From positions 1-64,000 of the forward strand of contig NZ_KB902277.1 in NCBI RefSeq assembly GCF_000379485.1: a stretch of 64,000 nt of DNA. Direction: 5' to 3'. The notes under the pieces were generated by a model, which made no database searches, had not been told where the DNA came from, and saw only the letters and a list, made by a program, of their open reading frames with translations. Positions 28,612 through 37,080 of this stretch are shown here, in pieces (the first letter of the stretch is position 1; each line of letters starts with the position of its first letter). Source of the DNA: Wenxinia marina DSM 24838. GTDB taxonomy: Bacteria > Pseudomonadota > Alphaproteobacteria > Rhodobacterales > Rhodobacteraceae. The translations under genes and the position numbers were made by a program.

Positions 28612-29211
28612 ATGACCCCGATCCTGATCCTCGCCGCCGGCCTGTCGTCGCGCATGCGCGGCCGCGACAAGCTGGCCGAGACCGTGGACGGCGTGCCGCT
28701 CCTGACCCGGATCGCAGGCGCGGCGGTGGCGAGCGGTGAGCCGGTGCATGTCGCGCTGCCCGCCTTGGACCATCCCCGCGCCCGGCTGCTCGACGGGCTG
28801 GACGTGGTGCGCCTGGTCCTGCCAGGCAGCGCGGACGGCATGGGCGGCACATTGCGCGACGGCGTCAAGGCGCTGCCCGAGGCGGCGCGCCTCCTCGTCC
28901 TCCTCGCCGACCTGCCGCTGATCGGGCCGGACGAGATCGCCGCCGTCCTCGCCGCCCCCTCGGCCGCGCCGCACGCGCTGATCTGGCGCGGCGCCGCGGC
29001 TGACGGAACGCCGGGCCACCCGATCCTGTTCGACGGCTCGCTGCGGCCCGGCTTCGCCCGGCTCGGCGGCGACGACGGCGCGAAGGCGGTCGTCGCCGCG
29101 CACCGGGACCGGACCCACCTCGTGCCCCTGCCTGGCCGGGCCGCCACGCTGGACCTGGACACCCCGGAGGCATGGGCCGCGTTCCGGTCCGGCTCGGCCC
29201 CCGAGACGTGA
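28612..29211 (+). CDS. MobA/MocA-like nucleotidyltransferase
   Basis: 199-residue NTP transferase. LILAAGLSSRMRGRDKL at residues 5-21 is the nucleotide-binding motif of the molybdenum cofactor cytidylyl/guanylyltransferase group, LLVLLADLPLIGPDEIAA carries the metal-binding Asp, and GTPGHPILFDGSL is the MocA-type product-binding strand. Expected role: activating molybdopterin with CTP or GTP for molybdoenzymes; no molybdoenzyme gene is in the window, so the specific nucleotide is not assigned. It is followed by a hairpin at 29215. Confidence 0.87.
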   Translation: MTPILILAAGLSSRMRGRDKLAETVDGVPLLTRIAGAAVASGEPVHVALPALDHPRARLLDGLDVVRLVLPGSADGMGGTLRDGVKALPEAARLLVLLADLPLIGPDEIAAVLAAPSAAPHALIWRGAAADGTPGHPILFDGSLRPGFARLGGDDGAKAVVAAHRDRTHLVPLPGRAATLDLDTPEAWAAFRSGSAPET

Positions 29212-29214
29212 AAA

Positions 29215-29242
29215 GGGGGAAGCGCCCCCCCGCGCTTCCCCC
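29215..29242. terminator. Hairpin terminator for the RTX/Hint gene (and possibly MocA-like gene)
   Basis: Perfect 10-bp stem GGGGGAAGCG/CGCTTCCCCC. Read on the minus strand it is followed by TTTT, so it acts mainly for the leftward RTX gene ending at 29301. A second GC hairpin (29255-29279, CGCCGGCGTCCC/GGGACGCCGGCG) lies between it and that stop. Confidence 0.75.
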
Positions 29243-29300
29243 TCGATCCGTCCGCGCCGGCGTCCCCGGGACGCCGGCGGGACAGGGCTGCAACCAAAGT

Positions 29301-31652
29301 CTACCGCGCAACCAACAGCCGGGCCTCGTGCTTCTTCAGCGAGCGACGGGCGGCCTGGTAGCCTTCCAGCCCCTCGGCCGACTTCAGCTCGGGGAACAGT
29401 TCGAAGATTTCGGAGCGCTGCGCGTCGCCGATGCCCTTCAGGCTCCAGTCGCCGGGCTGGAAGCTTTCGGTCCAGGCCCCGTTCGACAGGACGACCTCGT
29501 GGCGGTCGAACATGAAGTGCACGTAGGTGACGCTCATCGCCTCGACCGAGTGGATGCCCGGCGCGCCGACGAGGTGCTTGGCCGAGGCGAGAACCTCGCT
29601 CTCCTCGAAGTAGAGCTGCGTCCGCTCGCCGCTGACGAGAACCCGGTGGTTCGGCGAGACGATGGTGTCCCGCTCGGGCAGGCCGTTGCCGAGGGCGCCG
29701 GCGCGGATCAGCACCGGCTGCAGGTGCGGCGCGGACATCAGCGCCTTGCCCGACATCACCTTGGTGCCGACCCAGCGGATCTCCTGGATGCCGTTGTCGC
29801 GGGTGATGATCCGGTCGCCCTCGCGCAGCTCCTCGACCAGCCGCTCGCCCCGCGGGGTCGCGATGACGGTGCCGGGGGTGAAGCAGGGCACGATGTTCTC
29901 GATCTCGATGAAGTCGAGACGCGAGCCGTCGCCGAAGGTGACGTAGCCGTCCTCGCGGTCCTCGGAGGTGTAGGTGATCGAGTCGAAGTCGACGCCGGTC
30001 AGGTCGAGCACGTCGAAATCGTCGCCGCCCGAGCCGCCGTCGACGTAATCGCCGCCGTTCCCGCCGAAGAAGATGTCGCGATCGTTGCCGCCGTACAGTT
30101 CGTCGTTGCCCTGGCCGCCGATGACGGTGTCGTTGCCGCGGTCGCCGTGGATCGTGTCGTCGTCGATCTGCCCGTCGAGGTAGTCGTCGCCGCCGCCACC
30201 GTACATGGTGTCGTCGTCGTCGGCGCCATAGACGGTGTCGTTGCCGGCGCCGGCATAGATCACGTCGAGGCCGTTGTCGGTGACGAGGTCGCCCTCGTCA
30301 TCACGAATGTACAGGCTATCGACCGTCGGCGTCTCGAAGCCGCCGTAGATCGTGTCGTTGCCGGCGCCGCCGTAGATCGTGTCGTTGCCCTCGTTGCCGA
30401 TGAGGGTGTCGTCGCCCTGGTTGCCCCAGACGGTGTCGTCGTCGATGCCCGCATCGACCCGGTCGTCGCCGGCGCCGCCCTTCACCTCGTCGCTGTCGTC
30501 GCCGGTGCGGATCCAGTCGTTGCCGCGGCCGCCGTCGACGGTGTCGCGATCGTTGTAGGGGTCCGGATCGGTCGGCAGCGGCGGGTACGGATTGTCGAAC
30601 AGGCCGATGTTGCCGTCGCTGCTGTCGATGTGGTCGTCGCCGTCGCCGCCGTAGATGCTGTCGTTGCCCGAGCCGCCCATCACGCTGTCGCCCTGCGGGC
30701 CGGAGAGACGGATCTCGTCGTCGCCGGAGCCGCCGTCGACGCTGTCGGCACCGAGGCTGTCCTGGATGTAGTCGTTGCCGGCGCCGCCGTTCAGCGTGTC
30801 GTCGCCGATGTTGCCGAAGATCGAGTCGTCGCCGTTGCCGCCCGAGATCGAGTCGTTGCCGGCGCCGCCGTAGATCTCGTCGTTGCCCTCGAGGCCGCGG
30901 ATCACGTCGTTGCCGCCGAACCCGTAGACGAGGTCGTCGTCGCCGAACTCGCCCGGCAGCAGCGCATCGTCGTTGTCGATGCGGTCACCTTCCGGGTCGC
31001 CGGTATAGCCGAGGTCGATGATGTCGTCGCCCGACGTGCCCTCGACCGTGCCGTCCGGACCCGGAGGCGGCGGCGGCGGCGGGTTGTTCTTGAACTCCTC
31101 GATCTCGTCGAAGTCGATCGTCTCGCCGGTCTCGTTGCCGTGCTCGTCGAGGAACACGACCGTGCCGTTGTAGCCGTTGCCGTTCGAGTCGGTCACCAGG
31201 TTGTCGAGGCGGTAGTTGCCGAGGCCCGTCAGGTCGAGGACATCCCAGTCGTCGCCTTCCGAGCCGCCGTCGGCATAGTCGCCGGCGCCCGCGAACAGGA
31301 CGTCGCGATCGGCGCCCCCGGCGACCCAGTCCTTGCCTTCACCGCCGATGACCGTGTCCGACCCCTCGCCGCCCTTGAGCGTGTCGTTCCCGGTGCCGCC
31401 CTTCAGCAGATCGTCGCCCGACCCGCCCCACAGGATGTCGTCGCCGGCGCCGCCGTCGATGGTATCGTTCCCGGGCCCGCCGTACGCGGTGTCCTGGTCG
31501 TCGCCCATCTCGACGATGTCGTCACCCTCGCCGGCGTGGACCACGTCCTCGCCGCCTCCGGCATAGATTATGTCCTGGCGGTCGGCGCTGGTGTCGACCT
31601 GCGCGCCGCCGATGACGTCGTCTCCGGACGTACCTTGAACCGTAACGGGCAT
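29301..31652 (-). CDS. RTX calcium-binding repeat protein with C-terminal Hint domain
   Basis: 783-residue acidic protein without a Sec signal. Residues about 8-560 hold roughly thirty RTX nonapeptides (GGxGxDxxx, for example GGAGNDTIYGG), interrupted by a Pro7 linker near 200. They form calcium-binding parallel beta rolls and suggest type I secretion. Residues about 575-720 form a Hint (Hedgehog/intein) domain beginning CFTPGTVIATPRGERLVEEL, with SPNHRVLVSG as the block B-like His motif. The C-terminal 60 residues are basic, ending KKHEARLLVAR. The ATG at 31652 has GAGGAG upstream. No type I exporter gene is adjacent. Confidence 0.9.
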   Translation of the reverse strand: MPVTVQGTSGDDVIGGAQVDTSADRQDIIYAGGGEDVVHAGEGDDIVEMGDDQDTAYGGPGNDTIDGGAGDDILWGGSGDDLLKGGTGNDTLKGGEGSDTVIGGEGKDWVAGGADRDVLFAGAGDYADGGSEGDDWDVLDLTGLGNYRLDNLVTDSNGNGYNGTVVFLDEHGNETGETIDFDEIEEFKNNPPPPPPPGPDGTVEGTSGDDIIDLGYTGDPEGDRIDNDDALLPGEFGDDDLVYGFGGNDVIRGLEGNDEIYGGAGNDSISGGNGDDSIFGNIGDDTLNGGAGNDYIQDSLGADSVDGGSGDDEIRLSGPQGDSVMGGSGNDSIYGGDGDDHIDSSDGNIGLFDNPYPPLPTDPDPYNDRDTVDGGRGNDWIRTGDDSDEVKGGAGDDRVDAGIDDDTVWGNQGDDTLIGNEGNDTIYGGAGNDTIYGGFETPTVDSLYIRDDEGDLVTDNGLDVIYAGAGNDTVYGADDDDTMYGGGGDDYLDGQIDDDTIHGDRGNDTVIGGQGNDELYGGNDRDIFFGGNGGDYVDGGSGGDDFDVLDLTGVDFDSITYTSEDREDGYVTFGDGSRLDFIEIENIVPCFTPGTVIATPRGERLVEELREGDRIITRDNGIQEIRWVGTKVMSGKALMSAPHLQPVLIRAGALGNGLPERDTIVSPNHRVLVSGERTQLYFEESEVLASAKHLVGAPGIHSVEAMSVTYVHFMFDRHEVVLSNGAWTESFQPGDWSLKGIGDAQRSEIFELFPELKSAEGLEGYQAARRSLKKHEARLLVAR

Positions 31653-32324
31653 TCCACTGTCTCCTCTACACGCCGCGGGCGGCGGCGGCGGCGTGGCCGC
31701 ACACATGTCTGGACGGGACGGCACCGTTCAGGTGCACGATCCCGCACGCTTCGACGATCGCCGAAGCGGTGAGTCCTTGTTCCGCGACGAGGCAAGGGAC
31801 GCCCTGTGCAGACACTTTCACTTTCGCGGGCCGAAACTGGCTCGCGCCGGCCACCCCCATGGCCGGGCCCCTCGGAGGGGACACGAAGAGTGATAGAGGC
31901 AGGCTTGTGTCGAACAAAGAGAAAAGTGTTGGTAAATCGACCTGACGGGAGCCTCACTGGTCTGAAAATACGTCCCTTTTCAGGAGACGCTCACTCCCCC
32001 CGGGAAGGATTGTTTCCGATTTTCCCTACCGCCGATGGCACATTCAGCGCTTGAGGCCGCAGCATCTTGGTCTGCCCGAGCGCCTCCTGCACGCGAGGGT
32101 TGCACTCCGAATGGAATTTGTAGCCGCGCCGGAAACGGAAGGTCCGCCGTGGATCGGCGCTGGCGGTTGACGCGGCGTCCGACCGCCTGGCGCCCGCGTC
32201 GTAGGCGGTCTGGAACCAATCGCCCGGCTCGCGTCCCATTGCGGCCGAAATCTCGACCGACTAGCCGAATCGTAACGATCGGAGAGGTTTTCGACAGGCC
32301 GGTTCGGCATTTGGAAAGGAAAGT
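31653..32324. other. 670-base gap before the RTX gene, with AT-richer centre
   Basis: Contains the RTX promoter region: on the minus strand, an AT-richer patch around 31900-31985 with runs such as TTTCTCTTTG. It also holds a possible small reading frame at 31991-32239. The stretch 31665-31700 is a GCG-rich run just upstream of the RTX start. No RNA family was recognised. Confidence 0.4.
31991..32239 (-). CDS. Possible small hypothetical protein (82 aa)
   Basis: Low-confidence reading frame. The translation MGREPGDWFQTAYDAGARRS followed by a basic FRFRRGYKFHSECNPRVQEALGQTKML section has a natural-looking composition, and the sense of the frame extends seven codons upstream of the ATG to a stop. 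No ribosome binding site and no family match are visible. It could be a remnant of a longer gene or a chance frame. Confidence 0.25.
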   Translation of the reverse strand: MGREPGDWFQTAYDAGARRSDAASTASADPRRTFRFRRGYKFHSECNPRVQEALGQTKMLRPQALNVPSAVGKIGNNPSRGE

Positions 32325-32410
32325 TGGTGCCGGCGGAGAGACTCGAACTCTCACGATGTTGCCATCGGCGGATTTTGAATCCGCTGCGTCTACCATTCCG
32401 CCACGCCGGC
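32325..32410 (-). tRNA. tRNA-Leu (CAA)
   Basis: 86-base class II tRNA with acceptor stem GCCGGCG/CGCCGGC, discriminator A, encoded CCA and a long variable arm (GATGGCAACATC). The anticodon stem GCGGA/TCCGC holds loop TTCAAAA, anticodon CAA (reads TTG). The T-arm GAGAGTTCGAGTCTC is intact. Confidence 0.96.
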
Positions 32411-32492
32411 CGGCCGCCCTCGCAGTAGCCGGGCGCCCCTGTTCCGTCAATCTGCCGCGAAGGCGTCCGTCTCGGACGCTCGGCCGTGTCCG

Positions 32493-33347
32493 CTACAGGC
32501 GCTCGGCCGAGAAGGTGTCGCAGTTGGCCATGAGCGGCTCTTCGTAGCCGCGGGCGAACCAGCGCTGGCGCTGCTCCGACGTGCCGTGGGTGAAGCTGTC
32601 GGGGCGGACGACCTGCCCGGACTGGCGCTGCAGCGTGTCGTCGCCGATGCGGCTGGCGGCGTTCATCGCCTCGGCGATGTCCCCCCGCTCGATCACGCCG
32701 AGGCGGTCCTCCGCGAGGCGGGCCCACAGACCGGCATAGCAGTCCGCCTGCAGCTCGATCCGGACGGAGATCGCGTTCGACTGCGCCTCGCCCACCTGCC
32801 CGCGGACGCGGTTCGCCTCGCCCAGGGTGCCCGTCAGGTTCTGAACGTGGTGCGCGACCTCGTGCGCGACGACGTAGGCCGCGGCGAAGTCGCCGCCGGC
32901 CCCCAGCTGCTGCTGCAGGGTCACGAAGAAGTCCGTGTCGAGGTAGACCTGCTGGTCGGGCGGGCAGTAGAACGGTCCCGTCGCCGACCCGGCCACGCCG
33001 CAGGCAGAACTGGTGCGGCCGGAAAACAGGACGAGGACCGGGGGCTGATAGGTCGCGTTCAGCTGCTCGGGGAAGACCTGGCCCCACACCTGTTCGGTGT
33101 CGGCCAGGACCACCGAGACGAACTGCCCCGCCTCTTCCTCGTCCTGCGTCAGTTCGCGCTGGGCACCGGTCTGCACCGCGCCGTCGCTTCCGCCCAGCAG
33201 GGGCGTGAGATCGACGCCGAGGAAATAGCCGACCACGACGATCGCCAGCACCCCGAGGCCGCCGGCCCCGCCGACCGCGAGACCCCCGCCGCCGGAGCGG
33301 CGCCGGTCCTGGATGTTGCGGCTGCCCCGCCGTCCACGCCATTGCAT
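32493..33347 (-). CDS. Neutral zinc metallopeptidase (YpfJ/DUF1025 family)
   Basis: 284-residue protein. A short basic N-terminus RGRRGSRNIQDRRRSGGGG precedes one membrane helix (GGLGVLAIVVVGYFLGV), followed by a periplasmic peptidase domain. The zinc site is VVAHEVAHHVQN (HEXXH), with the third ligand in ELQADCYAGLWA. Conserved CGVAGSATGPFYCPPDQQVYLD and RWFARGYEEPLMANCDTF match YpfJ. It is an inner-membrane-anchored putative peptidase of unknown substrate. It is divergent from yqaA. Confidence 0.92.
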   Translation of the reverse strand: MQWRGRRGSRNIQDRRRSGGGGLAVGGAGGLGVLAIVVVGYFLGVDLTPLLGGSDGAVQTGAQRELTQDEEEAGQFVSVVLADTEQVWGQVFPEQLNATYQPPVLVLFSGRTSSACGVAGSATGPFYCPPDQQVYLDTDFFVTLQQQLGAGGDFAAAYVVAHEVAHHVQNLTGTLGEANRVRGQVGEAQSNAISVRIELQADCYAGLWARLAEDRLGVIERGDIAEAMNAASRIGDDTLQRQSGQVVRPDSFTHGTSEQRQRWFARGYEEPLMANCDTFSAERL

Positions 33348-33437
33348 CGCCTGCACTCCGCTTGCCTTGACGGAGGCAGTTGACCACGCGGCGCCCCCGT
33401 GCGCTAAGGACGAAAACGCAGGGGCGGTTCCCTTTCC

Positions 33438-34016
33438 ATGCTGCGCAGGATGTACGACGCGACGATGGCGCTGGCGGGTCACCGCCGGGCCGAGCCCGCG
33501 CTCGCCCTCGTCAGCTTCGCCGAATCGTCCGTGTTTCCGATCCCGCCCGACGCGCTGATGGTGCCGATGGTGCTGGCCCGGCCGGACCGCGCCTGGATCA
33601 TCGCGGCGATCTGCACCGCCGCGTCGGTCGCCGGTGCGTTGCTCGGCTACGCGATCGGATGGGGCCTCTACGAGGCCGTCGCCCGGCCGATCCTCGACTT
33701 CTATGGCAAGGGAGAGGATTTCGCCGCCTTCGCCGCGCGCTACAACGACTGGGGCGCCTGGGCGGTGCTGATCGCCGGCGTCACCCCGTTCCCGTTCAAG
33801 GTCATCACCCTCGCCTCCGGCGCGACCGGCCTGTCCTTGCCGGTCTTCGTCGTCTCGTCCATCGTCGCGCGCGCAGGCCGCTTCTTCCTCGTCGCGGGCC
33901 TCCTGCGCTGGATCGGGCCGCCGGTGCGCGACTTCATCGAGCGCCGGCTCGGCCTCCTGACCGCCCTCTTCACGGCCGCCCTCGTCGGCGGCTTCGCACT
34001 CGTGAGGTTCCTCTAG
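33438..34016 (+). CDS. YqaA family (DedA-like/VTT) membrane protein
   Basis: 192-residue inner-membrane protein with four to five hydrophobic segments. The family pattern is FAESSVFPIPPDALMVPMVLARPDRAW followed by ALLGYAIGWGLYEAV, and a late amphipathic FPFKVITLASGATGLSLPVFVVSSIVARAGRFFLVAGLLRW with the conserved Arg of SNARE-associated/DedA proteins. It may take part in lipid translocation, as do DedA relatives. The stop codon TAG is immediately followed by the ATG of dsbB, so the pair is translated from one message. Confidence 0.87.
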   Translation: MLRRMYDATMALAGHRRAEPALALVSFAESSVFPIPPDALMVPMVLARPDRAWIIAAICTAASVAGALLGYAIGWGLYEAVARPILDFYGKGEDFAAFAARYNDWGAWAVLIAGVTPFPFKVITLASGATGLSLPVFVVSSIVARAGRFFLVAGLLRWIGPPVRDFIERRLGLLTALFTAALVGGFALVRFL

Positions 34017-34463
34017 ATGCGCTCGCCGCTGATCCTTCTGGCCACCCTCGGCTCCGTCGCCCTTCTCGGCGGCGCCTTCCTGTTCCAGTCGTTGGGCTGG
34101 CAGCCCTGCGCGATGTGCCTGTGGCAGCGCTGGCCGCACGCCGCCGCGATCGCGATCGGGGTGATCGCGCTGGCGACCGGCTGGCGGGGCCTGGCCTGGC
34201 TGGGCGCGCTCGCCGCGGCGACGACGACCGGCATCGCGATCTTCCACACCGGGGTCGAGCGCGGCTGGTGGGAGGGCCCGGCGAGCTGCACCGGCGTCGG
34301 CCCCGGCCTCGGCGGCGACCTTCTGTCCACCGACGGCCCGGCGCCGGTGCTGTGCGACGTCTTCACGCCGTTCCTGTGGGGGCTGTCGATGGCGAACTGG
34401 AACGCGATCCTGTCCGCCCTGCTGGTCGTCGTCTGGGTCGCGGCCGCGCGCGCGAAGGGCTGA
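34017..34463 (+). CDS. dsbB: Disulfide bond formation protein B
   Basis: 148-residue inner-membrane quinone-dependent oxidoreductase that reoxidises periplasmic DsbA. The first redox pair is CAMC (Cys31/Cys34) in the first periplasmic loop and the second pair is Cys91/Cys113. Four hydrophobic segments and a quinone-contact Trp/Arg (LWQRWPH) follow the family layout. It starts directly after the yqaA stop. No dsbA is in this window. Confidence 0.93.
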   Translation: MRSPLILLATLGSVALLGGAFLFQSLGWQPCAMCLWQRWPHAAAIAIGVIALATGWRGLAWLGALAAATTTGIAIFHTGVERGWWEGPASCTGVGPGLGGDLLSTDGPAPVLCDVFTPFLWGLSMANWNAILSALLVVVWVAAARAKG

Positions 34464-34524
34464 CGGGGCGCTGACCCCGCGGCGGGGCTGGTCAGACGGC
34501 CCGGCCCGCCCCATCATCGACCCC

Positions 34525-35448
34525 ATGACCAGGATCCTCCTCATCGGCGCCCCGATGGACGCCGGCAAGCGGCGGCGGGGCTGCCTGATGGGCCCCGACG
34601 CCTACCGTACCGCCGGCCTCGGCGACGCGCTGACGCGCCTCGGCCACGAGGCGGTGGACCTCGGCAACGTCGTCCCAGACGACGCGGCCGTGGCGCCCTG
34701 CCCCAATCCGGCGGTTCATTCGCTGGCCGAGTGCGTCGGCTGGACCTCGGCCCTGCGCCGGGCGGCCGAGAGCGCCGCGCCGGACGGCGTGCCGGTCTTC
34801 ATGGGCGGGGACCATGCGCTGTCTCTCGGCTCCGTCTCGGGCATGGCGGCGGTCGCGGCGCGCGAGGACAAGCCCCTCTTCGTGCTGTGGCTGGACGCGC
34901 ATTCCGACTTCCACACGCCGATCACGACCGAGACGGGCAACCTGCACGGCACGCCGGTCGCCTACGTCACCGGCCGCGACGGCTTCGAGGCGTTCCCCAA
35001 GTTGGCGGCGAGGGTGCCGATCGAGAATGTCGGCATGATCGGCCTGCGCAGCGTCGACCCGCCCGAGCGCGAGGCGCTGGAGGCGGGGAACGCCATGCTC
35101 GTCGACATGCGCCAGATCGACGAGGAGGGCATCCGTGCGCCCCTGGCGGCCTTCCTCGACAGGGTCGCGGCGGCGCGTGGCCTGCTGCACGTCTCTCTCG
35201 ACGTCGACTTCCTCGATCCCTCGGTCGCGCCGGCCGTCGGCACCACGGTCCCCGGCGGCGCCACGGTGCGCGAGGGACACCTGGCGATGGAGATGCTGTC
35301 CGACAGCGGTCTCGTCCGCTCGCTCGACCTGGTGGAGCTGAACCCGTTCCTCGACGAGAAGGGCCGCACCGCCTCGCTCATGGTCGAACTGACGGCGAGC
35401 CTGTTCGGCCGCCGCGTCTTCGACCGCCCGACGCGGAGCTACGCGTGA
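34525..35448 (+). CDS. rocF: Arginase
   Basis: 307-residue ureohydrolase converting L-arginine to ornithine and urea. Binuclear manganese ligands are visible in MGGDHALSLGS, WLDAHSDFHTP and SLDVDFLDPSVAPAVGT. The N-terminal IGAPMDAGKRRRGCLMGPDAYR is the usual family start, and the EG-H gate GATVREGHLAMEML is present. The last bases overlap the GTG start of ornithine cyclodeaminase (GTGA), so the two enzymes form a coupled arginine-to-proline catabolic pair. Confidence 0.95.
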   Translation: MTRILLIGAPMDAGKRRRGCLMGPDAYRTAGLGDALTRLGHEAVDLGNVVPDDAAVAPCPNPAVHSLAECVGWTSALRRAAESAAPDGVPVFMGGDHALSLGSVSGMAAVAAREDKPLFVLWLDAHSDFHTPITTETGNLHGTPVAYVTGRDGFEAFPKLAARVPIENVGMIGLRSVDPPEREALEAGNAMLVDMRQIDEEGIRAPLAAFLDRVAAARGLLHVSLDVDFLDPSVAPAVGTTVPGGATVREGHLAMEMLSDSGLVRSLDLVELNPFLDEKGRTASLMVELTASLFGRRVFDRPTRSYA

Positions 35449-36497
35449 CGGCACCCGGCCCCAAGGCGCTGGTCCCGTTCGTCAGCGTCGAGCACATGAT
35501 GCGCATCGTCCACCGCGTCGGCCTGCGGCCGGCGCTGCGGGCCATCGCGGGCGAGATCGAGGCCGACTTCCGCCGCTGGGAGAGCTTCGACAAGACGCCG
35601 CGGATCCCGGCGCACCACCCGCTCGGCGTGATCGAGCTGATGCCGACGGCCGACGGCGAGACGTACGGCTTCAAGTACGTGAACGGTCATCCGAAGAATG
35701 CCGCGGGGGGCCTCCAGACCGTCACCGCGTTCGGGCTGCTCGCGGACATGGCGACGGGCTACCCGGTGCTGCTGTCCGAGATGACGATCCTCACCGCGCT
35801 GCGGACGGCGGCGATGTCGGCGCTCGCAGCGAAGTACCTGGCGCCCGAGACCGCGACCATGGCCGTGATCGGCAACGGCGCGCAGTGCGAGTTCCAGTGC
35901 CTCGCCTTCGCCGAGCTGTGCGGCATCACCGACGTGCGCCTGTGGGACATCGACGGCCGGGCGACGGAGAAGGCGGCGCGCAACCTCGCCGGGACGGGCC
36001 TGCGGGTGACGTCCTGCGGGTCGGCCGAGGAGGCGATCGAGGGGGCGGGCATCGTCACCACCTCGACCGCGGACAAGCGGAACGCGACGATCCTGTCGGA
36101 CAACATGGTCGGCGCGGGCGTGCACCTGAACGCTGTCGGCGGCGACTGCCCGGGCAAGACCGAACTCGCCGCGGGCATCCTGCACCGGGCGTCGATCTTC
36201 GTGGAATACCCGCCTCAGACCCGGGTGGAGGGCGAGATCCAGCAGCTGGACCCGGACCATCCGGTGACCGAGCTGTGGCAGGTGATCGCCGGCACCGCGC
36301 CGGGGCGGCGGTCGGCGACCGAGGTGACGCTGTTCGACAGCGTCGGCTTCGCGATCGAGGATTTTGCGGCGCTGCGCTGGGCGCGAACGGCCGCGCTGGA
36401 GACGGGCCTGCACGCCGAGCTGGACCTGCTCGCGGACCCCGACGATCCGCGGGATTTGTTCGGCATGGTCATGCGGGCGGCGCCGGCGGACGACTAA
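35445..36497 (+). CDS. Ornithine cyclodeaminase
   Basis: 350-residue mu-crystallin-family enzyme that uses NAD to convert ornithine to proline with loss of ammonia. Substrate motifs: GFKYVNGHPKNAAGGLQTVTAFGLL and LLSEMTILTALRTAAMSALAAKYLA. The Rossmann motif is MAVIGNGAQCEFQCLAF, and the catalytic Asp lies in the HLNAVGGDCPGKTELA region. GTG start at 35445 overlaps the arginase stop; regulation is presumably joint. The gap after the stop carries three AT-rich palindromes. Confidence 0.95.
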   Translation: MTAPGPKALVPFVSVEHMMRIVHRVGLRPALRAIAGEIEADFRRWESFDKTPRIPAHHPLGVIELMPTADGETYGFKYVNGHPKNAAGGLQTVTAFGLLADMATGYPVLLSEMTILTALRTAAMSALAAKYLAPETATMAVIGNGAQCEFQCLAFAELCGITDVRLWDIDGRATEKAARNLAGTGLRVTSCGSAEEAIEGAGIVTTSTADKRNATILSDNMVGAGVHLNAVGGDCPGKTELAAGILHRASIFVEYPPQTRVEGEIQQLDPDHPVTELWQVIAGTAPGRRSATEVTLFDSVGFAIEDFAALRWARTAALETGLHAELDLLADPDDPRDLFGMVMRAAPADD

Positions 36498-36512
36498 GCC
36501 GGAGCGCGAAAG

Positions 36513-36596
36513 AAATTCGTCGAATTTCCCTCTTGGAACCGGTCAAAATTCGACGAATTTTGTCCGGGACCAGCTGAAAATTCGAGAATTTTCAGC
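36513..36596. repeat. Three consecutive AATTCG palindromes between ornithine cyclodeaminase and usg
   Basis: Palindrome 1 AAATTCG-T-CGAATTT (36513-36527), palindrome 2 CAAAATTCG-A-CGAATTTTG (36544-36562) and palindrome 3 GCTGAAAATTC-GA-GAATTTTCAGC (36573-36596). All arms pair perfectly and share an AAATTCG core. The AT-rich composition stands out sharply from the surrounding GC-rich DNA. They lie between convergent stop codons, so they may act as bidirectional terminators, or they may be protein-binding sites. Confidence 0.8.
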
Positions 36597-36607
36597 GCTG
36601 CCCGGCG

Positions 36608-36886
36608 TCAGTGGTACACGAACTCCCCCGTCACGTTCCGCCACTCGCCGGGCGAGATCATCTTGCGATGGACGAACCGCACCGAGTGGAGCGGTCCCTC
36701 GATCTGCTCCTGCCAGAACTCGATGAAGCCGAACAGCTTCTCGTGGTCGGGGGCCAGATCGTAGTCCTGCCAGACGAAGGTGTTGAGAACGTTACGATAA
36801 TCCGGCATGCGGTAGAAAAGTTCCGCCGTGGTGAGGCCGTAGCCCTTCAGCATGAGCTCGGTCTCGGACGGGGTGGTGTCGGGCAT
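36608..36886 (-). CDS. usg: Usg family protein
   Basis: 92-residue protein of the Usg family, first named as an ORF upstream of trp genes in Caulobacter and conserved in alphaproteobacteria. Characteristic sequence: LMLKGYGLTTAELFYRMPDYRNVLNTFVWQDYDLAPD, then LFGFIEFWQEQIEGPLHSVRFVH. Function unknown. The ATG is preceded by CCAGGAGCAG. No trp genes are near here. Confidence 0.88.
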   Translation of the reverse strand: MPDTTPSETELMLKGYGLTTAELFYRMPDYRNVLNTFVWQDYDLAPDHEKLFGFIEFWQEQIEGPLHSVRFVHRKMISPGEWRNVTGEFVYH

Positions 36887-37080
36887 CGTGGTCTGCTCCT
36901 GGTCTTGACGCCATGGGAAAATGAGAGCATAGGCCCGGCAAAAGTCAATTAACTCAATCTATTAGCCACTAGCGCCTGCGGCTGCCAGTTTGGGCGGCTC
37001 AGGTCTGTTGCACCCCATCCTTGGTCCCTATATAGCCAATATCACCCAGATATTGTGAGCGGTCCGGAAAGGCGGCAAGC
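36887..37080. promoter_or_regulatory. AT-rich divergent promoter region, usg/gyrA
   Basis: 194-base gap, with AT-rich segments around 36940-36965 (AGTCAATTAACTCAATCTATTAG) and 37027-37060 (CTATATAGCCAATATCACCCAGATATTGTGAG). The latter probably contains the gyrA promoter. Half of a CtrA-like TTAA motif occurs in the first segment but the second half does not match at the proper spacing. Confidence 0.4.

Noticed and set aside
29301-31652. Hint domain as an active intein
   Set aside because: It lies near the C-terminus with no extein-like downstream host domain and no clear HN terminal splice motif; RTX-Hint fusions of this kind are known secreted proteins.
36940-36965. Second CtrA box in the usg/gyrA promoter region
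   Set aside because: TTAA is present but the second half-site does not match TTAA at seven-base spacing.
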